The position numbers and the translations under genes are program-made. From the NCBI GenBank assembly GCA_021604105.1, contig BQIW01000011.1, positions 1 through 64,000 of the forward strand: a DNA stretch of 64,000 nt. Reading direction: 5' to 3'. This stretch comes from Nitrospirales bacterium (lineage in GTDB: Bacteria > Nitrospirota > Nitrospiria > Nitrospirales > UBA8639). Shown here piece by piece: positions 1 through 8,008 of this stretch. Position 1 is the stretch's first letter; every line of letters starts with the position of its first letter. The notes beneath the pieces are model-generated. The model made no database searches, was not told the DNA's origin, and saw only the letters and a program-made list of their open reading frames with translations.

Positions 1-159
1 ATAGACCCGCTCGGCCAGATCACTACACATCGCATCAATCCGTTCATTCAATTGTTCAAACCCCTTCAAGGATTGACAAATTTCTTCACAGTTCTCCCCT
101 TCAATCTCAAACGAGACAAAGGGACCGAGTTTAATTCGAAGGACCATATTGGCCGCCAT
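1..159 (-). CDS. Hypothetical protein, N-terminal fragment cut by window edge
   Basis: The first 53 codons of a minus-strand gene are visible and the rest lies outside the window. The start ATG at 157-159 is preceded by an AGGTGAT ribosome-binding site six bases away, which supports it over the ATG four codons downstream. The visible peptide begins MAANMVLRIKLGPFVSFEIE and contains two Cys (GENCEEIC) and an acidic, probably helical stretch. I recognise no family. It may follow the 235-residue gene at 262-969 in the same direction, about 100 bp downstream. Confidence 0.6.
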   Translation of the reverse strand, partial: MAANMVLRIKLGPFVSFEIEGENCEEICQSLKGFEQLNERIDAMCSDLAERVY

Positions 160-261
160 TCTATCACCTTTGGTAAAAAATGAAACCGGGGTACGCAAAT
201 AAGGGCGTTCCCTTCAATACCTTGCTTCCCCTGAATTTGACGTGGGCCTACTCACCCTTGA

Positions 262-969
262 TTATTTCGATTTCCTTGAATCCTGGCGTCGCACCTGACG
301 CCTGCCGTTTCCCTTCCCCGCTTTCATTGTTTCAGTCCCATTGGGCTTCTTTTTCGCCATTCCATGGCCATTCATCTGCCTGTGACCATTAACCGGCTTG
401 TCGTGCACCTGACTCAGGTTTCTATCCGCCTCTCGCAGGAATTTCACCATCTGATCCATTGAATGCAACATCACTTCAATCGTGTCTTTTTGTTGTCGAT
501 CAAGGTTCTGGTACAAATCTTCAAGTTTTCGTTCAAGTTCCTGCCCGTCACTGGAAGTGCGATATTCTTTGCCACGTTCCCGCAGAACGGTTCCGAACTG
601 ATCCAGAATGGAGATCACACCAAATAAAATATCCAACGTTACGTCCTGTGCTTCCTGGCCACGAGGATAGGGGTGCGGACGGCAATGAGAACAGGCCAGA
701 AACTGTTCATCAAATCCCATGCTCCATCTGGCGAAAAGCGCCGACCGGGAATCGTCAGCAATATTCGAACATCCCCGACGATGAAGTTTCCCATAAACCG
801 GATCGAATTGATACGGGGCCATGGCTGCTTCGGTTTGGGCATCAATGCGCAACAGGGGACGCGCATCGCTGACCTTTCCTTGAGACCGTAGCTCCTGAAG
901 GGCAATTGCAAACACATCACCCCAATACACATCTGTGGGTCCCGTTATATCCTCAGGAGAACATCCCAT
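262..969 (-). CDS. Conserved-looking hypothetical protein with Cys/His motifs and a basic tail
   Basis: A 235-residue soluble protein with no signal peptide or membrane segment. The middle part holds Cys in GCSN and ACSHCRPHP, a possible small metal site but not a classical zinc finger. Residues about 120-190 are predicted helical with heptad-like Leu/Val spacing (ERKLEDLYQNLDRQQKDTIE). The last 45 residues are strongly basic and low in complexity (Lys/Arg/Gly/Asn), as in tails that bind nucleic acid or ribosomes. No family was recognised. The start at 969 has only a weak AGAGA-type ribosome site, so an internal start is possible. The plus-strand frames here are shadows. Confidence 0.6.
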   Translation of the reverse strand: MGCSPEDITGPTDVYWGDVFAIALQELRSQGKVSDARPLLRIDAQTEAAMAPYQFDPVYGKLHRRGCSNIADDSRSALFARWSMGFDEQFLACSHCRPHPYPRGQEAQDVTLDILFGVISILDQFGTVLRERGKEYRTSSDGQELERKLEDLYQNLDRQQKDTIEVMLHSMDQMVKFLREADRNLSQVHDKPVNGHRQMNGHGMAKKKPNGTETMKAGKGNGRRQVRRQDSRKSK

Positions 970-1084
970 ATTTCTCTGTGCGCCTGACCACCGGCCTCCT
1001 CTTCCTTAAACGTTTGCCTCCGGGAACATGCAACCAACCGGACACACCGCTTCCAACCCGGTCAAGATGATTCTTCCTGGAAGC

Positions 1085-1996
1085 TTAATCATAGACTGCC
1101 CAGGCCAACTCTCGATGCGTCCTTTGCAACCGATGCTTTTTGAGACGGGTCGCAAAATATTTGGTCAAAAAAGCAATCAGCAAATCCCGCCCTGAGCCTT
1201 CCGGTAGTCCCTGACGCAAACGGGCAATATGCCCTTGAAAGATCCGACGAAGCGTGCGTTCGGGGTCGACAACCTGATTGAGATAAGTCACCCGATGATA
1301 ATGCAAGTCCGAATAACAATCCCCGTGATCATCGATATGCATGATCAAGGAGCCTGCGAGAAAGATCATACTTAAATAATGCAGCGGAATCGCAGGGACT
1401 AAAAATCCTGTGAGAACTAAAATAGCATGGCCGCTTCGGTTCCTTGCACTTTCCCGTAAGATTCGCAATTGTTCCCGGCGGGGACGTGAGCGAATGCTCT
1501 CTGGATCAGAGCGGAAGGCCACATCCCGTTTTTGTGCCTGAAAGAGCAACAGGATGGCTTGCCGAAGGAGAGGATCCAGGACGTCCCGTTCAGCAAACAA
1601 ACGCGCAATAATGACATAAAACAGTTTTTCTCGATCGGTTTGAATCTCAAACCAGCCCTTAGTCAACAGGTCATCCATCCGATCAATATAGGAATTGGCC
1701 ACGTCCAATCCAAAGTCATCAATAAAGCTATCCGCAAGAAAACAACAGCCGCCGAACAAACTGCCAATCATTTGCCGACGCCCATCATAGGGAAACCCGG
1801 CAATCTCCGCGCAGGCATGACCCACAACCGTCATTTTGGCACTCAGCTCCATCATCTTCCGGTATTCATCCTGCCGTTGGTTAAACAGATCAGGATAATA
1901 CTCCAGCACCAACGGCTTCAGACAGGTCACCACCTGTTTCCGATAAAAACTGAACAATTGATCAAGAGGCGTATGGAGAGATTGGGACGCGTACAT
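1085..1996 (-). CDS. Class I isoprenoid (terpenoid) synthase-like protein
   Basis: An all-helical-looking 303-residue protein with two Asp-rich motifs in the positions expected for the trans-isoprenoid synthase fold. The first is D89-x3-D93-D94 (LADSFIDDFG) and the second is D222-D223-x2-D226-x3-D230 (HIDDHGDCYSD). In squalene/phytoene synthases and class I terpene cyclases such motifs bind Mg and a prenyl diphosphate. The spacing of about 130 residues and the length fit. Typical surrounding signatures of known prenyltransferases (FARM/SARM) are not exact, so the substrate is unknown. No other terpenoid gene is adjacent. Function is inferred from motifs only. Confidence 0.6.
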   Translation of the reverse strand: MYASQSLHTPLDQLFSFYRKQVVTCLKPLVLEYYPDLFNQRQDEYRKMMELSAKMTVVGHACAEIAGFPYDGRRQMIGSLFGGCCFLADSFIDDFGLDVANSYIDRMDDLLTKGWFEIQTDREKLFYVIIARLFAERDVLDPLLRQAILLLFQAQKRDVAFRSDPESIRSRPRREQLRILRESARNRSGHAILVLTGFLVPAIPLHYLSMIFLAGSLIMHIDDHGDCYSDLHYHRVTYLNQVVDPERTLRRIFQGHIARLRQGLPEGSGRDLLIAFLTKYFATRLKKHRLQRTHRELAWAVYD

Positions 1997-2453
1997 GGAA
2001 AAAACATCTCGTTGGCACGAACGGGTCCCTATTATAAAGCGTTGAAACCAAACTTTAAATATTATCCGATGATTCTTGACAAAAAAGTTCAGAAGTATAG
2101 CAGAGCGTACAATGCAACGGTTATGCCTTTTAGCAGTCAGGCAAGTGTGGATAACAGTAAGATGAGCCAGACTCGTGTTTCATCCAAAATCTCCACCAAA
2201 TGAAAGGTTGGAATCAGGATCCTGACAAAAGCAGACTCTGACAAAAAAAAGACTCATGGGGTTCGTGGCGAATGTTATAGGTATGCAACGTCCCTGCACT
2301 GATGCTACATGCGTCAACATATTATTTGATATCTCATAAGAGCTGAGATACCTTGCGATAAAAAACAATCGATGGGTTGTCCGTTGTCCAATAAAAAATA
2401 GGATTGGACCAGACGACAACATTGCAGAGAAGGTATATCATCCTACCGGAAAT
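1997..2453. other. Intergenic region, no gene supported
   Basis: About 450 bp between two minus-strand genes. Short open frames exist on both strands (the longest is 80 codons on the minus strand), but none has a ribosome site or protein-like composition. It presumably carries the promoter of the isoprenoid-synthase-like gene near 2000-2060 (AT-rich). Confidence 0.5.
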
Positions 2454-3605
2454 TTATGCCGGCTTGGCCGCTGGATTTTTTTCGGCGTCTGTCAAGCCAT
2501 GCAGCTGAGCCCTGATATCCAACTCGTGGGCTTTTCGCCCTCCTCTCGCCGTCCGGCATTCCCCCAAACCTCCGTGTACCAGCAAGCCGGCCATTTGAAC
2601 ACAGCGCTCTACGAGGGCGACCGCTCCTTCCCGGAGTGATTGGGACTTCTGCACATACCGCATATTATTTTGCATGTCCTCGGCACTCCATCCTCGGGAA
2701 TGCGCAATATAGGGAAACTGCGGGAACTGCACACCGATTTCGGCGAAAAATCCGAGTAGTTGACCAGCCACAGCCTGAATATTATCCTGCCCACCGGTAA
2801 TGATAAATCCGCCCACTTTATTATGAAGCAGATGTGTATCTGCAATCGTTTCTTGATTCTGTATGCAGTTCATTCGCTCAACCATCTTGAAGTAGAGGCT
2901 GCTTGCTGCCCCCCATCGAATGGGAGTGGCCAGTACCAGGACATCAGCCCAATGCACCAGGCCTTCGTAAACCTGGTCCATCTCATCTTGGGGATCCATC
3001 TGAGTAATTGAACAAGGCCAGGTACACGCCCGTGATGATTTGGAATAAAACCCCTCGCAGGGGCGAAAGGACAGATCCCGAAGACGCAACAACCGCGTTT
3101 CACATCCTAGATTGTCCGAGGCATGCTTCAGCCCGACTTCAAGCAAATCTTCTGAAGTACTGTAGCGAGGGTGACCAGGCGTCATGACGGTCGTGGAAAG
3201 TCCAAGAACCCGAATCGGACCGTCTTCCCTGCGAGGAGTGCGAGCAAGCGGATGAGGTTCATGTGGTTGACGCCTTCGTTTCGAAATCGCCGTGGATCGA
3301 ATCAAAACCCGCCCGTTCTCTACTTTCACATCATAAGCCGGCACCGCATCTTCTTCATATCCGGGTTCCCCTTTGCCGGTCCGATAATGAAACTTCCAAT
3401 AATGCCAGGGGCAGACCACGTATTCTCCCTCCAATGTCCCTTCACCCAACGGCCCGCCCACATGATTGCACGCGCCATTGATCGCTCCGAACTGCTCATT
3501 GCAGTAAGTTAACGCCACTGGTGTCCGTCCGATCAGCACTTGCTGCACCGGCTGCTGTTTCAACTCGTCCGCACCACCAACATCGACCCAGGTTTCATCG
3601 GGCAT
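2454..3605 (-). CDS. Rieske [2Fe-2S] domain fused to an NADPH-dependent FMN reductase/flavodoxin-like domain
   Basis: 383 residues starting at MPDETW, because an ideal GAGGAG site lies five bases before the ATG at 3605; an upstream in-frame ATG (3650) lacks one. Residues 5-105 form a Rieske ferredoxin domain with cluster ligands C46-x-H48 and C65-x2-H68 (ACNHVGG and CPWHYWKF). After a linker rich in Arg/Pro (about 110-130), residues 135-355 resemble the NADPH-dependent FMN reductase / iron-sulfur flavoprotein fold (GLSTT start, LVLATPIRWGAASSLYFKMV). The protein thus pairs a one-electron Fe-S centre with a flavin in one chain and is probably cytosolic (no signal). The partner and substrate are unknown. 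It lies 80 bp downstream of a cupredoxin gene on the same strand, so both could be co-transcribed. Confidence 0.8.
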   Translation of the reverse strand: MPDETWVDVGGADELKQQPVQQVLIGRTPVALTYCNEQFGAINGACNHVGGPLGEGTLEGEYVVCPWHYWKFHYRTGKGEPGYEEDAVPAYDVKVENGRVLIRSTAISKRRRQPHEPHPLARTPRREDGPIRVLGLSTTVMTPGHPRYSTSEDLLEVGLKHASDNLGCETRLLRLRDLSFRPCEGFYSKSSRACTWPCSITQMDPQDEMDQVYEGLVHWADVLVLATPIRWGAASSLYFKMVERMNCIQNQETIADTHLLHNKVGGFIITGGQDNIQAVAGQLLGFFAEIGVQFPQFPYIAHSRGWSAEDMQNNMRYVQKSQSLREGAVALVERCVQMAGLLVHGGLGECRTARGGRKAHELDIRAQLHGLTDAEKNPAAKPA

Positions 3606-3685
3606 GCGAGCTCCTCGGTTAGATTGTCCCGTCAATTTTTTACAATACACGTTTCATGGGCAACAACTGGAAAGAGAGGGCAACT

Positions 3686-4060
3686 CTATTGCGGATGAGC
3701 CGCCCTGCCTTTCGGATCCTCTACGATTAACGTTCCGCCCATAATCGGATGGATTTGGCAGTGGTATGAATAGCGGCCAGGGGGCAGCCCTGGAAGGGTG
3801 TACGTCTTCCCGGGTGCGACCTTCCCGGAATCGAACAGACACGGTTTCTCTGTTCCACAATCATCATGTTGGACGGTATGAGGAGACGCGGTGGCATTAA
3901 TCCATTGAATGGGAACACCGGCCCAGACGACGGCTTCATGCGGATAATAATAGGGAGGAAAATGTTCCATCCGTATTGGTTGATTAATAAATTCCGCTCC
4001 TACTGAGGAATAACCCATCAATACCAACCATATAAATATGACAAGATAGATTTTTTTCAG
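3686..4060 (-). CDS. Secreted cupredoxin (type 1 copper, plastocyanin-like), probable CTG start
   Basis: A blue-copper fold protein. The C-terminal half carries His61 (ASPHTV) and the cluster Cys101-x2-His104-x2-Met107 (YSYHCQIHPIM), the four type 1 copper ligands (numbering from CTG). No in-frame ATG gives a complete signal peptide: the first ATG (4015) lies inside the hydrophobic core. Extending to the CTG at 4058-4060 yields a textbook leader, MKKIYLVIFIW followed by LVLMGYSSVGA, and an AAGGAG site sits eight bases upstream (4069-4074). An in-frame TGA lies just above it, so CTG is the only start that gives both. A TTG at 4027 is the alternative. It probably shuttles electrons in the periplasm; the partner is unknown. 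Repeat copy 1 lies upstream. Confidence 0.8.
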   Translation of the reverse strand: MKKIYLVIFIWLVLMGYSSVGAEFINQPIRMEHFPPYYYPHEAVVWAGVPIQWINATASPHTVQHDDCGTEKPCLFDSGKVAPGKTYTLPGLPPGRYSYHCQIHPIMGGTLIVEDPKGRAAHPQ

Positions 4061-4155
4061 AACTCAATCTCCTTTTTGGTGAAATGGAGGAATTGTCGCC
4101 CTTATTCTCTCATGTTACCAAAGCCCATAAGGGTATCAAAAATCTGAATATGGGA

Positions 4156-4342
4156 GTGTTGAATAATAAGGATGTTCAAGGGCAAATTTGCTTAGGAAGA
4201 GATTACTCATCAAAGGCTCCGGGCCGGTTCAAAAAAGTCCGTCTAGCAAGGCCGCAGCCGTTTTTACGCACGGAACGTACGCTTAGTACGTGAGCACGGG
4301 AAAAGGGCGAGAACGCCGCTGGCGGCTTTTTTCAACAGACCC
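4156..4342. repeat. Dispersed structured repeat, copy 1 (187 bp)
   Basis: Near-identical to 12953-13139 and 55771-55981. The ends are short inverted repeats (TGTTGAA at the left, TTCAACA at the right). Inside are an ACGTAC-loop-GTACGT hairpin and, close to the right end, a GCCG-loop-CGGC hairpin followed by six T, which could act as a terminator in one orientation. It has no coding capacity of its own. This copy lies between the cupredoxin and the 113-residue membrane protein gene. It behaves like a MITE- or REP-type element, but no transposase is in the window. Confidence 0.85.
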
Positions 4343-4407
4343 AATATCACTCCGAACTCCATCACGGTACAGTGGTATGACGGATACTTTTAGGGACTGA
4401 TGTGGTC

Positions 4408-4749
4408 TTAGAGGAAGAGAACATGCAAGAGCACGGCACAGAGGGAGATGGCGGAAAGGGCGATCGCCGCAAGACTGAGTTGCAAAGCGCGCTGCTGATT
4501 GGATGTGGCCACCGTGGCGGCCTGTTCGAGAGCCGCAACAGTGCGTTGCAATTGTTCGGCGAGTTCTTTGACATGTGTGGCGTTTTGAGAGGCAGCTCCT
4601 TGTAATTCACTGATCTGTTGCTGCAATAGATGTGTCTGATCCGTGGTGGGGGCAGCGCCTTTTTTAGTAAATGCTGGTGCCGTAGCTGAAATAATGGTCC
4701 CGATATGCGGAAGAACGGCTTTAAGAGCAGGAATAAGCCATGTGGCCAT
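4408..4749 (-). CDS. Small tail-anchored coiled-coil protein of unknown function
   Basis: 113 residues. The start ATG at 4749 has a GAGG site seven bases upstream. Residues 1-25 are mildly hydrophobic (MATWLIPALKAVLPHIGTII), and residues 38-85 form a Gln/Ala/Leu-rich helix with heptad character (LLQQQISELQG). The last 25 residues are a strong membrane helix (LSLAAIALSAISLCAVLLHVLFL) with nothing after it, as in tail-anchored proteins. No enzyme motif is present. No family is recognised; it stands alone between the repeat and the antiporter gene. Confidence 0.6.
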   Translation of the reverse strand: MATWLIPALKAVLPHIGTIISATAPAFTKKGAAPTTDQTHLLQQQISELQGAASQNATHVKELAEQLQRTVAALEQAATVATSNQQRALQLSLAAIALSAISLCAVLLHVLFL

Positions 4750-4977
4750 AGAAATGCCTCACAACAATAAAGGTCTGTTAGGTCGGATGAAGTACTAAAA
4801 GCAATATGCTGAAAATGTAGACGTTTGTCAAAGACATGGTCATAAACGCCATAAGAGGTTCAATACAGAATCGGGTGGAACGGGCGTAGTGACGGCGCGG
4901 GACCCATCTCCTCCAGGATACATTAGGCTTCCCTGACGAATTGAATCGATAACGGCGCTAGCTTCCTATCCCCTTCA

Positions 4978-6951
4978 TTAGAGCAGGGCGCGTTCAGCGC
5001 GCTGGAGATCATCAGGCGACCCGAATAACACAACGACATCCCATGCCTCCAGTCTGGTCTCCCCTGACGGCATGAGCTGCCGGTGCCCTTCCCGCACCAA
5101 CGCCGCGATCGCCACGCCATTGAGATTCAGTTCATTTAATGTGTGTCCTACAAAAGAACTGTCCGGCGGCAGAACCACCGGGCGAAGGCGGTCGACGTTG
5201 TGTTCCTGCCTCGTGTAGGCCAGCAGGCTATCGCCCAGAAAAAACTCACGTAATAAATGATACCGCCCATTTCGCTGTTCCCGCATGCGGCGTGCTACAC
5301 GGGAGATAGGCACATTCAGCAACACCAAGGCGTGTGCGGCGATCATGAGACCTGCTTCCAGTGTTTCCGGCACCACCTCCGTGGCGCCAGCCGCACGTAA
5401 TTCATCGACATGGGTTTCATCACGAGTGCGGACCATGATGGGAAGATCCGGACGTAAGCTGCGAAGGTGATGTAGCGTTTTATGAGCGGAGGCCACATCG
5501 GCGTGGCCGATCACGACCAGCCGGGCCGTACCGACACCAACCCCTTCAAGAATGGTTCGTTCCGAAGCATCTCCGTAAAAGACGCCCTCACCGGCGATAT
5601 TCGCGTCCTTGACTCGCGACGGATCCAGATCCAATGCCACATAAGGAATGTGTTCTTCCTCAAGTAGATGGGCCACACTCTGGCCTATACGCCCGTACCC
5701 GCAAATGATGACATGATCCCGAAGAGGCCCGAGGGTATCGAGGCTGACCTGCGGAACAGCATCCTTCCCCTCCCGGGCTGGACGAGGTGCGCACCAACGG
5801 GCAAGCACCTGGTTGTACCGAATGAGAAAGGGGGCAACAATCATTGAAAATAACACAGAGGTCAGCACAATCTGACCGATATTTGCTTGGACCACACCCA
5901 CATCCAGTGCAATGGAAAGCAGGGCGAACCCGAACTCACCTCCCACCGCCAATAGCCATCCGGTCCGCCAGGCAGTCAAAGTATCCATACCCGATAATCG
6001 TACCATCAGGGCCACAAGGGCTGACTTGATGAGCAACAAGACCGTGGCTCCCATTAATGCCCAATGCCAAATGCCCGGGATTGACGACGGATCGACCAGC
6101 ATGCCGATCCCGATAAAGAACAGACCAAGCAACACATCGCGAAAGGGACGAATGGTAGATTCCACCTGATGTCGGAATTCGGTCTCACCCAGCATCATCC
6201 CAGCCAGGAAGGCCCCGAAAGCCATAGACAGGCCGAGACTACTCGTCGTCCATGCCGAAACCAATGACACAAACAGGACTGTCAGGGTGAACACTTCCGT
6301 GGAGCGTAGCTCCGCAACCAGATAAAATAAGGGACGCATCACCCATCGTCCGGCCAAAAAGACCAATCCGAACGCTAGGGCTGCCTTTGCAAACGCCATT
6401 CCGAGTGAACCGGCCAGAACCATAACCTCCGTATTTGCCATAGCGAGCACAGGGATAACGACCACAAAAGGGACGGCAGTCACATCCTGAAAAACGGACA
6501 TGGCAATCCCCAATCGTCCGTGCCGACTATGCTCCTCTCCCTGTTCGATCAGTTGCTTGCTGATAATCGTCGTAGAGGACTGCGCGAACACCGCTCCCAC
6601 GACAAAGGCTGCAGCAATGGGTAAGTCCACGAGCCAAGCCAGGAACCCCACCGCGATCGTCGTGAGCAGGACCTGCCCCGTTCCCAGCCCAAGTAACTGA
6701 TGACGCAAGGCATGGATCTGAGGCATCGAAAAATTCAGGCCGATCGTAAACAATAAGAAGACAATCCCGAATTCTGCTAAGGCACGAACCGGTTGTGCCT
6801 CAATGACCGGCCCCGGGGTGTATGAACCAAGCAGCACGCCAACGAGCAGATAGGCAAGTGGCGATGGGATATGGAATCGGTGGAATACAACCACAACGAC
6901 CACGGCTGTTCCGAGTAAAAACAGAGACTGGAGAAAAATTGGCTCAATCAT
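4978..6951 (-). CDS. CPA2-family monovalent cation:proton antiporter (KefB/YbaL type) with RCK domains
   Basis: 657 residues. Residues 1-385 hold about 12 membrane helices of the Na+/H+ exchanger fold, including the FQDVTAVP segment (154-161), the place of the QD pair conserved in KefB/KefC. Residues 410-530 are a TrkA-N/RCK Rossmann domain with the nucleotide loop GYGRIG at 418-423. Residues 575-657 match a TrkA-C domain. The protein should exchange K+ or Na+ for protons across the inner membrane, gated by NAD(H) or another ligand on the RCK domain. No KefF/KefG-like partner is adjacent, which argues for YbaL-like rather than true glutathione-gated Kef. It appears monocistronic. Confidence 0.9.
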   Translation of the reverse strand: MIEPIFLQSLFLLGTAVVVVVVFHRFHIPSPLAYLLVGVLLGSYTPGPVIEAQPVRALAEFGIVFLLFTIGLNFSMPQIHALRHQLLGLGTGQVLLTTIAVGFLAWLVDLPIAAAFVVGAVFAQSSTTIISKQLIEQGEEHSRHGRLGIAMSVFQDVTAVPFVVVIPVLAMANTEVMVLAGSLGMAFAKAALAFGLVFLAGRWVMRPLFYLVAELRSTEVFTLTVLFVSLVSAWTTSSLGLSMAFGAFLAGMMLGETEFRHQVESTIRPFRDVLLGLFFIGIGMLVDPSSIPGIWHWALMGATVLLLIKSALVALMVRLSGMDTLTAWRTGWLLAVGGEFGFALLSIALDVGVVQANIGQIVLTSVLFSMIVAPFLIRYNQVLARWCAPRPAREGKDAVPQVSLDTLGPLRDHVIICGYGRIGQSVAHLLEEEHIPYVALDLDPSRVKDANIAGEGVFYGDASERTILEGVGVGTARLVVIGHADVASAHKTLHHLRSLRPDLPIMVRTRDETHVDELRAAGATEVVPETLEAGLMIAAHALVLLNVPISRVARRMREQRNGRYHLLREFFLGDSLLAYTRQEHNVDRLRPVVLPPDSSFVGHTLNELNLNGVAIAALVREGHRQLMPSGETRLEAWDVVVLFGSPDDLQRAERALL

Positions 6952-7292
6952 GAGGATCTTTCCGCGAACACAATGTCATACTGGAATGTCGTGGTTAGGT
7001 CCCATTGGCCCACCGCCACAGCCTTCAGGCTGTGGCGTCGGTCCTCCAAATCTATCATGGGAAAGCTCATCACAACTGACGGACGGTCAGGTCTGCTGGA
7101 ATCAAACATGCGGCCAAAGAGAAGCCGCCCCTTCACAATTACTATTAAGTATAAGGTATTGGCAAGAGCCATATATTAAAAATAGCCATTTCAACAAAAA
7201 TGGATTGTACCGTTCACTGGATATTCGGTAGCGAAAACCAACGACCTGCCGAACCGATGTCCTCTGCAATGGGATGATGTCTCGACTTGGTC
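6952..7292. other. Intergenic region, no gene supported
   Basis: About 340 bp between the antiporter start and the stop of the TSUP permease, both on the minus strand. It is AT-rich around 7140-7210, consistent with promoter sequence. Overlapping short frames show no ribosome site or recognisable product. Confidence 0.5.
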
Positions 7293-7652
7293 CTATTTCT
7301 TCACAAAGAGATAAATCGCCAGGCCGATAAGAATGACGGCAAAGATTTTCTTGAACATGTCAGTGGGAATCCCTTCAACAAGGCGTGCACCGATTTGTGC
7401 CCCGATGATTCCACCCAGGCCGAGCAGGAGGCCATATTTGTAATCCACATGAGCCATCCTCCCGTGGGCAATCAAGGCCGAGACCGCAATCACCATGATC
7501 CCGACGAATGAGGTGCCAACGGCTTTTTGTGCCGTGAAGCCGAGAAATAAGAGCAGAGGGACCATTAAGAATCCCCCACCGAGCCCGGTGAAGGAGGCAC
7601 CCATACCCACAAAGACCCCACTCGCAATAATAGCTAACGATGTACCATCCAT
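7293..7652 (-). CDS. Half-size TSUP (TauE/SafE) family permease
   Basis: 119 residues with about four membrane helices. It carries the TSUP glycine motif near the N terminus (GASFTGLGGGFLMVPLLL) and the following helix signature KAVGTSFVGIMVIAVSALIAH. Canonical TauE/SafE exporters have two such repeats in about 250 residues; this one has a single repeat and would need to dimerise. Family members move sulfite, sulfoacetate or other small anions across the inner membrane; the substrate here is unknown. The ATG at 7652 has an AAGGAC site six to eight bases upstream. There is no sign of a truncated second half downstream. Confidence 0.85.
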   Translation of the reverse strand: MDGTSLAIIASGVFVGMGASFTGLGGGFLMVPLLLFLGFTAQKAVGTSFVGIMVIAVSALIAHGRMAHVDYKYGLLLGLGGIIGAQIGARLVEGIPTDMFKKIFAVILIGLAIYLFVKK

Positions 7653-8008
7653 AAAAACTGTCCTTTTCGACCTTGCGTGAAACCAAAGAATCAGATGTAA
7701 TCATGAACCGTGCACTTGGAGAACAGCGTATTCAATCCGAACAGATGATGTGCAAAATCTGTTTTCTCCCTCCTTCAGCCCAGAAACTATACCGCTCATA
7801 AAAGTGGAAAAGGGTGTGCAGGGAATGAGTATACAGAGGTTCAACCGTTCCTGGCCCCCAATACCTGGAAAGAGACCACCGCATTCACGTAATATTGCTC
7901 GGCATAGCGAGGAATTCATTCAGAGTTTCCATATTTCAATAATACCCTACCGAACAAATTGGCGAAATCTTAACATGTTTCAACGCTCATAATTGACACG
8001 AGGTTCCA
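7653..8008. other. Divergent promoter region
   Basis: Some 355 bp between the minus-strand TSUP gene and the plus-strand methyltransferase. The right half (7900-7990) is AT-rich and should hold the methyltransferase promoter. No convincing gene was found on either strand. Confidence 0.45.

Noticed and set aside
2076-2104. TTGACA box suggesting a plus-strand promoter
   Set aside because: No acceptable -10 element at 16-18 bp and no plus-strand gene downstream.
1532-2203. 223-codon plus-strand frame antisense to the isoprenoid-synthase-like gene
   Set aside because: It mirrors the real gene on the other strand, has no ribosome site, and its translation is low in globular character.
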